64,000 nt of DNA from Sitta carolinensis. Lineage: Eukaryota > Chordata > Aves > Passeriformes > Sittidae. How positions within the stretch are numbered: position 1 is the stretch's first letter; each line of letters begins with the position of its first letter. This document shows positions 14,762 through 27,302 of the stretch, in pieces. The position numbers were made by a program, and so were the translations under genes. The stretch covers positions 26,575,001 through 26,639,000 of the forward strand of contig JAVUNC010000004.1 in assembly GCA_032173965.1 (NCBI GenBank), in the 5' to 3' direction. Below the pieces are notes generated by a model. That model ran no database searches and had not been told where the DNA came from. It was given only the letters and a program-made list of their open reading frames with translations.

Positions 14762-14883
14762 CGATAGCTGTTGAAAAGGTCCATGCAGGTGCCATTGTTT
14801 CTACAAGGCTCTGAATTACATTCATTTGATTCCTTTTCACAAAATTTTCCTTCCCATCCAGGCAAGCAATCACACTGATATCT
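14762..14883 (-). CDS. EYS: EYS internal exon F (EGF-like, 122 bp, phase 0-2)
   Basis: This is the last EYS exon in the window, 26.4 kb downstream of exon E. It begins in phase 0 after a taatgtattacag acceptor and ends in phase 2 at TCG|gtaagtg, splitting an Arg codon. It completes the domain begun in exon E ([15 protein letters not shown]), then carries KESNEC, CNSEPC and CRNNGTC and stops after MDLFNSY. The order GWEGxFCExESNEC followed by CxxNxTC and DLxxSYR matches the human EYS series as I recall it. CNSEPC fits an O-glucose site and NGT is an N-glycosylation sequon. The following EYS exon should begin by completing the Arg codon and a Cys; I saw no candidate for it between 1 and 14761. 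Confidence 0.94.
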
Positions 14884-15720
14884 CTGTAATACATTAAGTA
14901 AAATAAACAATGTGTCACTCTTTGTATTTTAATGCAATTATAAAAGTATTATTACTAATTGTTGGAAGACATTAACAGATAGCGAAACAACTTCAGGAGT
15001 TTTTTAAAACCTGAGTGCATAAATAAGTTGGTTGAGCATGATTATGAAATGTGTAATGTACCAGCATTGTGGCATGGTGTCTACAGGGTGTTGAGACTGC
15101 ATTTTGTTGCATTTTAGGGTTTTTGTTATTAAAATTAGGAAACAAACAAAACCAATTATGTTTCAAAGATATATGGGCTATGATCTTCATATAAACAGCA
15201 AAGAGAAATTATTTAATTTTCTAATACACTTTAAAATATAATAAATTAAGAGTTAGAACTCTGAAGAGAATACAGATTAAGCAGTTGACCCAGACCTTTC
15301 TGTAATGATACTCTTACAATCTCCTGACAAATTAAAAGCTGGAAATATTTTATTGGAGCAATAATAACTAAAAAGAAAGAAAGTTAACAATTTAAAGTCA
15401 CATTCAGTATGCTTGTCCTGGAGGGTGGAACAGCTCCACTGATACCAGTACTTCAAATGAAATTATTTACATGAACATTCTATTGTATCTAGTCAAATCA
15501 ACTTTTGCAGCAACAAACTTGTACATAGTGTAGTTGTGATTTATATTTTCCCGACTACATTCTGCTTGTTTTGTGCTCATGTTGATGAACATCGTTGCCA
15601 TGCTTGCTTGGGACACACCCATGATTTCTGTGACATGGATGTTCTAAATCCACAGAGATAAACTTTAAAAGTCAGGAAATAAAATTGAAGGGTATCTTTC
15701 TGAATTAAAGATAGGGCATG

Positions 15721-16568
15721 GAACATGGGCAGATGAAACCAAGCTGGGTGGGAATGTTGGTGTGCTGTAGGGTAGGAAGGCTCTTCAGAGGGATCTAGAC
15801 AGGTTGGATCGATGAGCCAAGACCAGCTGTGTGAGGGTCAACAAGTCCAAGTTTTGGTTCCTGCCCTTGGGCCCAACAGCTCCAGGCAGTGTCAAAGGCT
15901 GGTGGCAAAGTGTCTGGAAAGCTGCCCTTTGGAAAAGGAGCTGGGGGTGCTGAACATGAGCCAGTGTGTGCCCAGGTGGCCAAGCATGCCAGTGGCATTC
16001 TGGCCTGTATCAGCAATAGAGTGACCAGCAGGACCAGGCAGTGATTGTGCCCTGGATTGTACTTGGCACTGGTGAGGACATTCCTGTGTCCAGTTCTGGG
16101 CCCCTCACCACATGAAGGATATTGAGATGCTAGACTGAATCCAGAGAAGGGCAACAGAGCTCAGGAACATTTTGGAAAATGAGTCCTAGAGAGAGTGGAT
16201 GAAGGAGTAGGGGTTGTTTGGTCTGCAGGAAAGGAGGCTCGGGGGAGATCTTATGCATCTCTACTACTACCTGAAAGGAGTTTGTAGCAAGATGGAGGAC
16301 AGTCTTTTCTCCTGGGTAAGAAGGGACAAAACAAGAGGAAATGGCCAGAAGTTGTGCCAGGGGAGGTTTAGTTTGGATACTAAGAAAATTATTATTCACT
16401 GAAAGAATAATCAAGCTTTGGGAAGTGATCACCATTCTTGTAAGTGTTCAAAAAACATGTGGATGTGGCACTTGAGAATATGGTTTGTTGGTAAACATGG
16501 TGGTACTACATTGACAGTTGGACTTGATGATCTTAAGAGTTTTTTCCAATATTAATAACTTTATGATA
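15721..16568 (+). mobile_element. CR1 LINE 3' end, long copy
   Basis: About 850 bases match the 3' end of avian CR1 in sense orientation. Recognisable blocks are the ggtaggaaggctct...cagagggatct stretch, the gaacatgagccagtgtgtgcccaggtggccaag stretch (positions 15953-15985), the agagaagggcaac block and the closing ggacttgatgatcttaa block, ending in a degenerate ttatgatag tail. Short internal deletions and stop codons show it is dead. The 119-residue and 101-residue minus-strand frames here are shadows. Confidence 0.9.
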
Positions 16569-16741
16569 GGAGACAGAAAAATTTTGTGAAAATATTTTGT
16601 TCTTTTAAAATGTAAAACAGAGAGAGATGAACTTGGAAAGAAAATAATTTGCTGTGAATTGTGACAAAGAAATAAAAAAGAAAATGCATTTGAGACTAAT
16701 TACACTACTAGTCCACGAGTTGGTGTTTTCTATTACATACT

Positions 16742-16882
16742 GACCCTGAGATTAGCTCAGTTGTTTACAGCATGGTGTTAATAAGACCAAGGTTCAATTC
16801 CCATATGGGTTATTCGTTTTGGAGTTGGACTTTATGATCCTTGTATATCCCTTTTAACTCAGAATATTATGTGATCTGTGAT
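16742..16882 (+). mobile_element. tRNA-Ile-derived SINE with CR1-like tail (TguSINE1-like)
   Basis: The head resembles a tRNA-Ile gene: box A ttagctcagttg, an anticodon-loop region reading gttaataa, and box B ggttcaattcc. It is followed at once by a tail typical of avian CR1 3' ends (gttggactttatgatcc... to ...atgtgatctg). This head-plus-CR1-tail structure is that of TguSINE1 described from zebra finch, mobilised by CR1 machinery. The aminoacyl stem no longer pairs well and no CCA or terminator follows, so it is not a functional tRNA gene. Ends are approximate and I could not find target duplications. Confidence 0.8.
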
Positions 16883-17325
16883 AATAGCCACACCCAAATA
16901 TCTCAGTTCTCTGCGTATTTATCAGTGTCAAATGGGAAAAAATGGGCACTGCTAATCCATACCCATAAGTAACAACCAGACACCTCTTAAAAGCTGTTCC
17001 ATTGTAAGGTTAGGTTTTCATATATATTAGGAATATGAGATAACAACTTGTTTCCAAAAAACTCTTCAAGAAATGGACAAAATGAGAAGTGAAAGGAGGC
17101 TTGCCAACAGTTTTGTTTAGAAAACAGCAGTGTTTTTCTAGTCTTACTAAAATTATCTGTTAAGCAAATGCACAAAACATTACTCACATTTATGTATATC
17201 ACGCATATAGAAAAACCTAAAATTTCTTACACATCTCTGTGTAGTTTTACAGTAATTGAAAGTGCAGTGTTGCAATAAGTTATATATAAGCAGATAAAAA
17301 GGGTTTTGATAGATAAAAGTCTTTA

Positions 17326-17608
17326 TAGAGAAGGACCTGGGTGGCCTGGTGTCAGAGTCAGCAAAACATCCTTGGGACCAAGAAGGACAAGAGCTGCATG
17401 ATGAGGAATGCTGCCAGCAGGTTGCAGTAGGTGATCCTTCCCCTCTACTCAGCCCTGGGGAGGCCACACCATAAGTGCTGTGTCAACTGTGGGCTGCCTG
17501 GTAGATGAGAGATATGGAGCTATTGGAAAGAGTCCAGCCAGTAGCATTATTAAGAGATTGACACATCTCTCAGATGAGGAAATGCTGAGAGAGCTGGGAT
17601 TGTCAGTC
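17326..17608 (+). mobile_element. CR1 LINE fragment, truncated at both ends
   Basis: The sequence matches sense CR1 from atagagaaggacctgg through gaggccacac to gaaatgctgagagagctggg. The usual 3' terminus is absent, so this piece is truncated on both sides. Confidence 0.8.
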
Positions 17609-20600
17609 AGGGCATAGCATACACCAACAACATAAAATGACAAGAAGCTGCATAGTAGAAAGCATGCAGTGGATCAAGCAAGAGACTGAAGGAATAGAAT
17701 TTGATACTTATTTATGTGTTGTTCCCCTTTATTTAGTGTAACTATGTATCACTATCCACTGGAGACAGGTTAAAATAAATGGTACCTTTGAGTTCCTGCA
17801 AATTGTCTTTTGTTTGTCCTACAAAGAACACAATAAATGCATAAATAACACTGTATGCATAAGAAAAGTGGATTTTACCAGCTAGGTAAAAAATTTCTGA
17901 TCCCTTGTACGCTTACCCAGAACCACATATGCATGTGAGCATGTCTTTATCCAATTAACTGTGTGTGTTGTAAGAAAGTGCCATTTAAGAGCATTTGCAT
18001 ACATTCCCTTCTCCAACACTGTAAACCAAGCATTAATCATTTCCTTAAGCCCTAGTCAATGTTACTTCACTAGGAAATGGCAACTGAACATCTGTTAAAC
18101 AGAAGCTGCAATGAAAAATGCTCATCACACACAATAAAGATCTGAATTATGAACAGGGCAAATCTTCAGGCCTGTCCTGTGTATATATAGATTGAGCAGA
18201 ATTTTTAGCATACAGATAAATACTCCAGATATGTTTTACATGTCTAAAGAAAAAGATGGAATCAATTTAATTTTTTAAAGGTACCCTTAGAGTCAGAGTA
18301 TTTTGGGGGGGATTTTAAAGTTTTTAATTCACAGAAAGAACAAAAAATACCTCACCTGAAAACAGAAGCATACAAAAGGAGCCACAGAAACATCCCTTTT
18401 ATCTGTGTGTTCCAATTTCTTCTGCCAGACCATTTCTTGAGGTGTTACACCTTTGCCATTAAGGCCAAACAAGATGAACCCGTTTTAACACTACTTATCA
18501 TTGGCATATAATAGGAGATATACCCTAGCCTCTATAGAAAACCCATCACAAAACTCTTGTCTGTAGGAATCAGGGCTTTTTTTTCCTACAGAAAACCTTC
18601 GTGTGACTTCATTTTGTTAGTGCTAACAGCAGTTCATTTAACCTTGTGAAATAAATGTGAACATAAAAATGTAAGCATCTGTGAAATCATATTTGCAATT
18701 GCTCTAAACCATATTGCCTTTTTTGTTAATTTAAGGGTCTTTTTCTGAGTTGCTACTTTAGGGCTTTACTTTTAAGTTATTATTGATTTAACCATTTGCA
18801 TAATCATACATATTAACTCACAAAATTAGATTCCCATTTGTCATTATGGCATTGTTTTCATTGTACAAGTCTGTTTGCATTTATATCCTAAATAAGCAAG
18901 ATTGCTTAAAACCAAAACAAAATAAAGTATAGCAAAACAAAACCAGGATATCTGTTCATCTTCATTTGGTTTAACATTTATTTCATTTTTACTATAGAAG
19001 TCTAAGCTAAAACAGAGTGATGCAGAGTGATGTCCCAACAAATACACTACTTTTCTGTCTTCTGGTAATGAATTATTTACCTGTTCTTCACAGGTTATTG
19101 GAAGAGTGAATGTATTAACCGTGCTTCTCCACAAATTGAGGAAATTTGACTTCTGACACAAAGAAAAATTTGCAATTAGCTCTGTTGTTGCTACTCTAGA
19201 AGACATACATGGCTTGATCTAATATTAGTTATTAACTCCATAATAATCAGATTGGTTAACTCACAGCAAAGAAACACCTCTAGGGCTGAGTGTCATGAGG
19301 TTTGCTGTGTGGTTATTAATACCGATGTTAATTGGAAGAATGATTATAAGGAGTGACATAAAAGAATAAGGTGAAAAAAGTGTGAAACATGCATTCAGAA
19401 GTGATGAAAAATTACAGTAAAAAATCTAATTTCTAAATCGTATTAGCAGTAATTGGTTCTGATAAGACTATTTAAAAATCAAGAAAATTAGTTACTTATT
19501 ATTAGAATCACTAACTGATGTATTCTTATGTATTATTTTATTAAAAAATAACAATTTTTTCTATTTTGCTATGTAAGTTCCAAAGCCTATTTGGTGTTTT
19601 GTGTTAAGCACTTAAAAATGTGAAGTATTAGGGTAAAGAACTTAATATTAAGTACTAGCCATCTACAAAAGTTGAGGTAGCATTAGGTAACACTACGTAT
19701 TTTTAAAAACTTTTAAATTTTCTCTTTCTATTTATATATCTTTTCCTATACAGTTATATCTTAAAAATGCTGACCAGTATATTTATTTGTTTTTCCAAAC
19801 CACTTATATTCTTTTGTACCCTAAGTTATTGTAAATTATGTATCATCTGATATAAAGGATAAACTAGATTTTCTTTAATTCAAATTTTAAGCAAGGCTTA
19901 CAGGAAAAACAAAGAACATTTTTAATTTGCTTTTCTCTCTAACATTTTAAATAATGAATAAGACAAATTAACAAGAAAACCTATTTAAAACAGCTGGTAC
20001 AAGTAAAGTTTACTAAGTTGTAATGAGTTTTTGCTTTACATTGTAATAATTCCGTGTATATTAAAAACATTTACTAAGTATATGCAAAACAGTAAGATTT
20101 TCATCATATTTGAATTGCACACCAGTAGTAAAGAGAAACTTACATTTTCATTCAGTGCAAGTTCTGGCTTAAAATATGGCTGGTATCTAGACATGCTGCG
20201 TATTTATAGCTCTAAATGAACTCTACTGTAATTTGTAACCACAAAGATAATTATCTTAAATGAGAACCCTTGTTATTTGCACTGCAGGTCTCTATACACA
20301 ACCATTTAATAGAATGGTGCTTTGCTAAAAAATAGTAATTGTTGCTGCATTTGATGTTGATAATTTTAAAATTACACTTCTTTTAAAAGTATATTTTGGT
20401 GAAAGTTTAGTTTTCTTAAAATTGAATCACAGCTAGTGATAGTAGCAGGTTTCTCTTAAAACTAATTTAGATTTCATGTTACATTTAACATACAAATAAA
20501 TTATGGCTTATGCCTTTACAATTTAATCAATTATTTCCATCACTGCTCAGAAATGACAGTTTTCACAGTCCAATTTAATCTTGTTGGGGTTAGTTTTCTA

Positions 20601-20684
20601 ACTAACTAACTAGTGTGGAGATTCATCTGTAGCATGCTGAGGCATGCAAATTTCCAACGTGGCTTTTACTAGTATTGACACAGA

Positions 20685-20740
20685 TATTATTACTATTATT
20701 ATTATTATTATTATTATTTATTATTATTAATATTAATATT
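20685..20740. repeat. ATT microsatellite
   Basis: An ATT tract of about 56 bases, imperfect towards the right-hand end. Confidence 0.9.
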
Positions 20741-23700
20741 TAAGAACAATAATTAATATAAACAAGTGTCAAAGTCAAAATGTTCAAAAGTTGTTGATCT
20801 GACTAAGGAAACATTTTTCTTAGGAAAGATGAAGGATTTAAGGGGGAACAACCTGATAGTGGTCCAATCCAGTAATAATTTTATGACAAACCAAAGTCAG
20901 TTTGAGACCTCTTACATAATTAATAATAGGTGATATGTCTTTTTTTTGTCTCTATTTCTTGACCTCTACCATTTATTCTGTTTATACCTTTCTTTTGTTC
21001 CTTTCCTAGAGAGCTTACTAGGAAATGTGCTGATCGAATCATCTTCAACATGACAGGTGCTGAACAGTACAGGAAAACTAATGAAAAACAACAGCCTTAA
21101 GTTGTTTGTGCAAAATAAACCAAATAACCAATCCAGCTAGCGACAGACATTTGAGTATCAGCCTTTGATCAGTGTATCTGGTTTGACGTTTAGCTCAATT
21201 GTTCAATGACTAGTGAAAGGTCATGAACACATTCCTGTGAAACCGAAGTACTGACAGGAATGTGTCCCCCCTAAAATCTTGTCCAAAGCTTTCAGTTTGC
21301 CCCTGGATCTCAGGTAACAGGAGAGCTGTTGGAATTAACTGTGATATTCCAAAGGAATAGTCTAAGTACTGAGAGACAGAAATAACATCTTGCTTTCGAA
21401 TTAAAAACCTGGTGTTGCAGCTGGTAACTTTAAATAGAGTGAGAAAATGCAGAAGAACTATACTGGTTGCCATAAAACAAAGCTATCTCTTGCCTCAACA
21501 TAACAGCTTATTCAAATTTAGATCTTAAGCATACAACCATTATCACATCAGTACACTTCAATCACCGCAAAGTGCCATTTTTGCCAAACTCCAGCTCAAA
21601 TGAGGGAAAGTTAAAGAAACAGGCAGTTCCAAACATACTTCAAACTAAATATCCTTAGAAGCACACAGACATTCAAAGTATTATTTGATGTCAAGTCTCC
21701 TTTTTTGAACTTTCACTCATCCCTACTTTAAATTTATAGAACATTTCATTATAATAAAGCACATTACAAGAAAGTCATTTGGAAGAATGAGAACATGGAT
21801 CCACACTCACCTGAATTTGCAACTCCTGTGGCTTGGCTATGCTCGTTTTGAGACATGCCATTATTCTTTACTTTTTTAATTAGAACAATATGCACAGTAT
21901 ATTTTAAACTATCCCCATGTATTTACCTCATACATCTAGACACTTGCTAATGCCCAGATAATGTGCATGTCTTAGTGAGAAAGTTCAGCACCTTTTCTGT
22001 CAAGAATTTTGTAATTCTGAGCCCAGTGTCACAGCTCCTGGAAGGACAATGTGTGCCTGGAACCAGACAGGCTGGGTTTCCTGAAACAGATATTTCAGTG
22101 TCCCCAGATTCTGAGGCGCTAAACACAACCCAATTTTCTAGAATTTACTCTGAGACCAAAGTAAAAAATGCAGTGTTTCAGAGGTTTGACATGTCCTTTG
22201 TATTGGAAACTAAATCTTGGTGCATTTTTCACCTTTTCTTCGCTCACATCTTTCCATTACCAAAACTAAGAGTATGCAGCTGCACAGCTGAAACTGGTTC
22301 ATACACTAAAAACTTGTATAAGTCTGTTTATCAGCGTCACCTAGTGATAGCTGCATCCACAAATAAAAAATTCATAGCAACTACTGATTGCAAGAGAATT
22401 TCTGTAATACTTATGGTCTCAGAATGTCTTATTATAAGAATCAATACTTTCTGGGAACAGCACAAATTGTGTCCAACAGTCTAATTCACTTGTTGCATAA
22501 CACAATTTAGAAATAAGTCACCAAAAGTCAAGTAGGAGCACTCCTTTGAAATCCAAATTATTTAATTGAAAAATCAATGAGATTTTACTTTTAAGGTTTT
22601 TTCTTAAAACTCTATACCACTCAAAAAATAATAAAGAGGTTGTTGGACAAGAAATAAAAGAGATACATTTTAATTTGCCAAGGGTTAACACAATTTTGAA
22701 GATGCAGTTTCCTAGAAGAAAGAGAGAAAAAAGGGAACTGTAAAAATGGAGACAGACTAGATAAACTGAGGGATAAGACCATTACCAGCCCTTCCCATTT
22801 TTATAAAATTATTCCAATCTCAGGTGTTTCCTCTCTGCTTTATAATGTTATTGTTGTACTCTGTCTTGAGAATCAGAACAGGATTTTAAGAGCTCCAGAT
22901 TTTAGTAATGTGTTTCTCCTTTTCCTGAAAAATCCAGGTTAATTATAGATTTCTCAGCATACTTAAGGACTGTTAAGAGGGGATTTCCATTATGAAACAT
23001 TTGTATAGATAAGAGAAAAGGGAATAGTATACTTACAATAAAATCCTAACTTAATGCTTCACATTCAAATGTTAAGAGATGTCTTCCCCTCTTTTTTGTG
23101 CTGTAAATTGACTATATTGTGAGCTTAGAGAAGTAATACTTTAAGAAATTATGACTTTAGATTTCATGGTTCTAAATGTATTTGGTATAGTAGAGGTTAA
23201 CAACTCTTTACCTGTTAGCTCTTATTTCATATAAGAAAAAAAAAAAAAAGGCTTTTCTCTCTCATAGCAGGAAATTTAAAGACTTTCATTCTAATCTTTT
23301 AAGACTGTAAAAATATTTAATCTTAGCTATAACTTTTTCTGTCTCATTTCCCCTCCTGGGAGAGCTTGATCTTATTAAGGGCAATCTTATGCAATTTGCA
23401 TTTTGCTGGTCTTCCTGGAGTTTGCCTCTTATTATTTTAATGAAGTTCTATTTCTGGATATTGGAGGTGCTTGCCTACAGGACTTCAGGAGGCTCACACC
23501 TTTTGATGATATTGCAAACACTATATCACTTGCCCTATTTATTAAATCTCTTAAAATTTAGGATGCTAGTGCAAAGTTAGAGCTTTTCTTCATATTTTGG
23601 GTTTCAACAGCATATTGATGGGATCAGCAACTCATCAATAAGCCACACAAAAATATTATTTGTGACTGAAATTTTTATATAAATGTGAAATATTGTTTTC

Positions 23701-23741
23701 CTATTGGTGTGATCGTAATTGTGTCATTATTAGGCCACTGA

Positions 23742-23823
23742 CCCTCTCTTTCTCTCTTCTCCCTCTTCTCTCTCTTCTCCCTCTTCTCTCTCTTCTCTCT
23801 TCTCTGTCTCTTTTCCCTTCTCC
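23742..23823. repeat. Polypyrimidine tandem repeat (CTCTT/CTCCC type)
   Basis: About 80 bases are almost purely C and T, built from repeats of ctcttctccc and ctcttctctct. In reverse it makes a spurious Arg-Glu-Lys repeat in the minus-strand frame 23675-24007. A mirror-type purine/pyrimidine tract like this can form triplex DNA. Confidence 0.9.
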
Positions 23824-24414
23824 GCACCACTAAAATTGTAGCCTGTCCTACTTGTGGAATTCTACCCAGGTTCTGGCAGGAACAAAGGGTTGGATTTGTG
23901 CAGTCATTGCAGCTAATGGGATGATTCTGAAGGATATTATGAGCCAACAGGAAAAAAAAAACCAAAAAACCAAACCAAAACAAAATAACCCCAAATTTGA
24001 AGTGCAAACCTGACAGGAATGTGTGGAGACAGTGGTGGATCCTGGAGGGATAAACTCAATAAGAGAGATTTAAATAGGGGAAAGCATTAGAAAAATAGGA
24101 TAGGCAAGACAGATAGGGAACTGAAGATTCTGAGAAACAAGCATGAAGGGACATAACCTCTGACTAAACAATCTTTATTAGTGTTTGTAGATCTTTATAA
24201 ATTGTTTTTTATAATCTTCTGCAAATGGGTTAAATTAAGAATTGTAGAATGCTGTGGAGAAATTTGTTTCCTCCAGGCTGAAAGAAAATAGTCTGCAAGA
24301 GCACTGTGAGAACTGGATGTAGATCACCACATGAAATTTTCTACCAGCCATCTCAGGCACATAAATATATTACTATGGTTTGTCAAGACTTCTTCCTTTT
24401 TCGCCTAGTGTCAT

Positions 24415-24417
<3 letters not shown>

Positions 24418-24460
<43 letters not shown>
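24418..24460. repeat. Poly(T) tract, 43 bases
   Basis: An uninterrupted run of 43 T. It lies about 90 bases before a CR1 tail but is not part of it. It could be the reverse of a poly(A) tail or an expanded homopolymer; the length could be affected by assembly. Confidence 0.9.
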
Positions 24461-24549
24461 CTCTCCTAAGATACAGCAATTCTATTTGAAATAATTTTAA
24501 AATGCTAATATCTGGAAAACCAAAATGCATACATGTATTAAATTATTAG

Positions 24550-24982
24550 AGAGTGTCCAAAGGAGGGCAACAAAGATGGTGAAGGGTCTTGAGGGGAAGC
24601 TGTGTGAGGAGTGACTGAGGCCACTTGGTCTGTTCAGCCTGGAGGAGACTGAGGGGAGACCTCGCAGAAGTCTTGTGAGTAGAACAGGATGGGGCAGGCA
24701 CTGATCTTTTCTTTCTGGTGACCAGTGACAGGACCCAAGGGAATGGCCTGAAATTGTGCCAGGGAGGATAAAGATAAGATTCTTCTCCCAGACGGTGGCT
24801 GGGCACTGATCAGGCTCCCCAGGGAAGTGGTGACAGCACCAGCCTGACAGAGTTCAAGTGTTTGGACAGTGCTCTTGGGCCCAGGATGTGACTCTTTGGC
24901 ACAGTGCTGTGCAATGCCAGGAGCTGGACTCAACGGTCCTTGTGGATCCCTTTCGACCCAGCATATCCTGTGATTCTGCAAT
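24550..24982 (+). mobile_element. CR1 LINE 3' end
   Basis: The sense CR1 tail runs from gagggcaacaaagatggtgaagggtct through the cagcctggaggagactgagg block to ggactcaacggtccttgtgg and a closing tgtgattctgcaatg, the worn form of the CR1 3' terminal ATTCTATG repeat. It is 5' truncated like most CR1 copies. Confidence 0.9.
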
Positions 24983-26258
24983 GTACAACTCCATTTGGTT
25001 TAATAAAGAAGGAAATTAATTCTCTCAAAGTAGTCTCAAATATATATTATCCAAAGAATACATTGCCATTAAATATTATTCTCACAAACTACTTCTTTTT
25101 CAGGAACTCCCCAAAATTTTTCACCATTTGCAAACATAATGAACAATGCCAGGGTCCTCTTTTTACAAAACTTTATATACAGTGCTTGCTGAAACTCATT
25201 TCACTTGTTTCTAACTAAAAGGTTTCAAAATAATGTTTTGAACTAAAGAATGAGACAGAGGTGACCTTTTTGCATGTACAGCATAACTTTTCTTAAAATA
25301 TTTTCTTGAAGATATTGAGATACAAAAAAGCAAAGATTTACCTGTCTTCTAAATAAACAATATTCCATTTTTTTTTTACTTTATGTATGTCTCACTAAAT
25401 TATAGGTTTGAATATTTCACTTTGACCATATGCCCAGAAGAATGTAAACTCTAAGTTGATGCAAGAGCATAAAGTTTATTTTTTTTATATTAAATCAATA
25501 CTATTTTGGGTGTAGGATTTTTTTCTTTTTATTAACTTTAACTAAAAACTTTAGTATATGATTTTTAAAAGTGTAGTATCAGGGTTAACTTAGTTGGAAA
25601 ATATTGGACCAGTTTCTTTGAACCAAGTGACTTAAGAAGGAACTGTATAGTAGTAGAAGTGTTAAAATATAAATGTAAATAAGTTATTTATCTCCAATTA
25701 AATTATTATTTCTGAAAAGTGTATGAAGAGCTAGAAAATATTGCTGCTTTAAAACACTGAACATTAGAAGTAACTTTAAAAATAGAAATGATTTCAAGGG
25801 TTGCTCCTGCTCCTTTTTCACTCGCAGAATATGTGCATGTGTTAACAGCATGTTTGAAAGATAATACAGCTCAATAAAACACTGCAGATCTTTGTGAAAT
25901 TCTGTACATTGAGAAATCATGAGGTAATTGATGAAAAGTGCACCAGAACATCTTTCTGCTTTGGTATTTCATTAAGCATGCATTAAGCATTCTGAACAGG
26001 AATAAAGAATATTTGTTTACTGATATATATGGAAAAAGCTACTATAAGCACTATTCTGGATTAGCTGCCACAATTGTACTCAATAATAGATGAAGGAGGT
26101 TTCAATTTTCTAAGACAAACAGGATGGTGCTTATTTAGAATATAGACCCTTAATTCATAATGAATAGTCCATCTAAAACATGAAGATGAGAAGCTAACTG
26201 GGACTTTTATGTAAATAAAAAGAAAATCTAAAAAGTCAAAACAAAACAAAAAAGTAAA

Positions 26259-26661
26259 TAATGAAGCTGGTGAAAGGTCTGGAGCACAACTCTTATGAGG
26301 ACTGGTTGTTTATCCTGGAGACATAAAGGCTCAGGAGACCTCTGCAACTACCTGAATGCACAGTTAACAATGTGGGAATGGGGTCTTCTCCTAAGTTACA
26401 CATGACAAGAAATAACCTCGAGTTGCACCAGGGAAGCTTTTGATGGGATTTCAGGGAAAAAAAAAAATCAAGGAAAGGGTTATCAAGCACTGGAACAGTC
26501 TGTACAAGGAAGTAGTTGAGTCACCATCCCTGGAGGTATTTAAAAGTTGTGTAGATATGGCACTGAAGGACATGGTGTAGTAGAGGAATTGGCACTGCTG
26601 GATTAACTTCTGGACTTGAACTTGGAGGTGTTTTCTGCCATAGCTGCTTCTGTGATTCTAA
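26259..26661 (+). mobile_element. CR1 LINE 3' end
   Basis: The sense CR1 tail runs from aatgaagctggtgaaaggtctgg, through tcaccatccctggaggtatttaaaag, to a closing tctgtgattcta. It is 5' truncated, and an A-run interrupts it near 26457. It lies about 100 bases before the LTR that starts at 26758. Confidence 0.9.
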
Positions 26662-26757
26662 CCATGGCCTGGAGACATTCCCAATGTACAATTTCTCAGC
26701 TATAACCACATAAACATTGCTGCGATTTTATATTTCTGGAGAATTATTTTTCCTAAG

Positions 26758-27124
26758 TGTCCTAGTTTTGGATGGAATAGAGTTAATTTTCTTCCTAGTA
26801 ACCAGTACAGTGCTGTGTTTTGGAATTAGGATGAGAATAATGTGGATGACTCACTGATGTTTTAGTTGTTGCTGAGCTGAGCTGACATTAAGTCAAGAAC
26901 TTTTCAGCTTCTCATGCTCTCCCGCTACTGAGTAGGCTGGGAGGCACAAAGCTGTAAGAGGACACAACTGACCCTGATTGACCAAAGGGCAGCTGTGATG
27001 CCATGCACAGCATATAAAATTGGTGAAATACTAGCCAGGGAACTACTGCTTGGGAACTGGCTGGGCATCAGTTGGTTGGTGCTGAGCAATTGGTTTCATT
27101 TGCATGACTTGTCTTCCTTGGATT

Positions 27125-27156
<32 letters not shown>

Positions 27157-27302
27157 AATGATTTCATTTCAATCATTAAACTTTTCTCAGTCCCCAAAAT
27201 TTCTTACTTTTAGCCCTCCAATTCTTTCTCCCATCCCACTGGGATGTGGAGTGAGAAATCAGCTCTCTGATGCTTAGTTGGTGTCTGGGTTAAACCTTGA
27301 CA
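26758..27302 (+). mobile_element. Solo LTR of an avian endogenous retrovirus (family 1)
   Basis: This 545-base element begins TGTCCTAG and ends TTGACA. It follows the order known for a common avian ERV LTR: a tagagttaattttcttcc block near the start, then tcactgatgttttagttgttgctga, a TATA-like catataaaa (27011-27019), the gggaactggctgggcatc block, an internal CT repeat (27129-27156), and the tcccatcccactgggatg block near the 3' end. No internal retroviral region flanks it, so it is a solo LTR or an isolated end. The flanking 5-mers (ctaag and tagaa) do not match, so the target duplication is decayed or I have an end slightly wrong. Confidence 0.85.
27129..27156. repeat. CT microsatellite inside the LTR
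   Basis: Fourteen CT units in the 3' half of the LTR. The position is expected for this LTR family, which carries a short native CT-rich stretch here. Confidence 0.9.

Noticed and set aside
15795..16435. Several 60-119 residue frames on both strands
   Set aside because: They lie wholly within the CR1 tail at 15721-16568 and match no CR1 or host protein frame.
16742..16815. Possible tRNA-Ile gene
   Set aside because: The head has internal promoter boxes but poor stem pairing, a degenerate sequence and a CR1-like tail directly attached, so it is a SINE and not a tRNA gene.
18844..19206. 120-residue minus-strand frame
   Set aside because: No recognisable family; its length is plausible by chance in 64 kb of six frames.
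23675..24007. 110-residue minus-strand frame with an Arg-Glu-Lys repeat
   Set aside because: The repeat is just the translation of the polypyrimidine microsatellite at 23742-23823.
24546..24981. 86- and 115-residue minus-strand frames
   Set aside because: They are antisense shadows of a CR1 tail.
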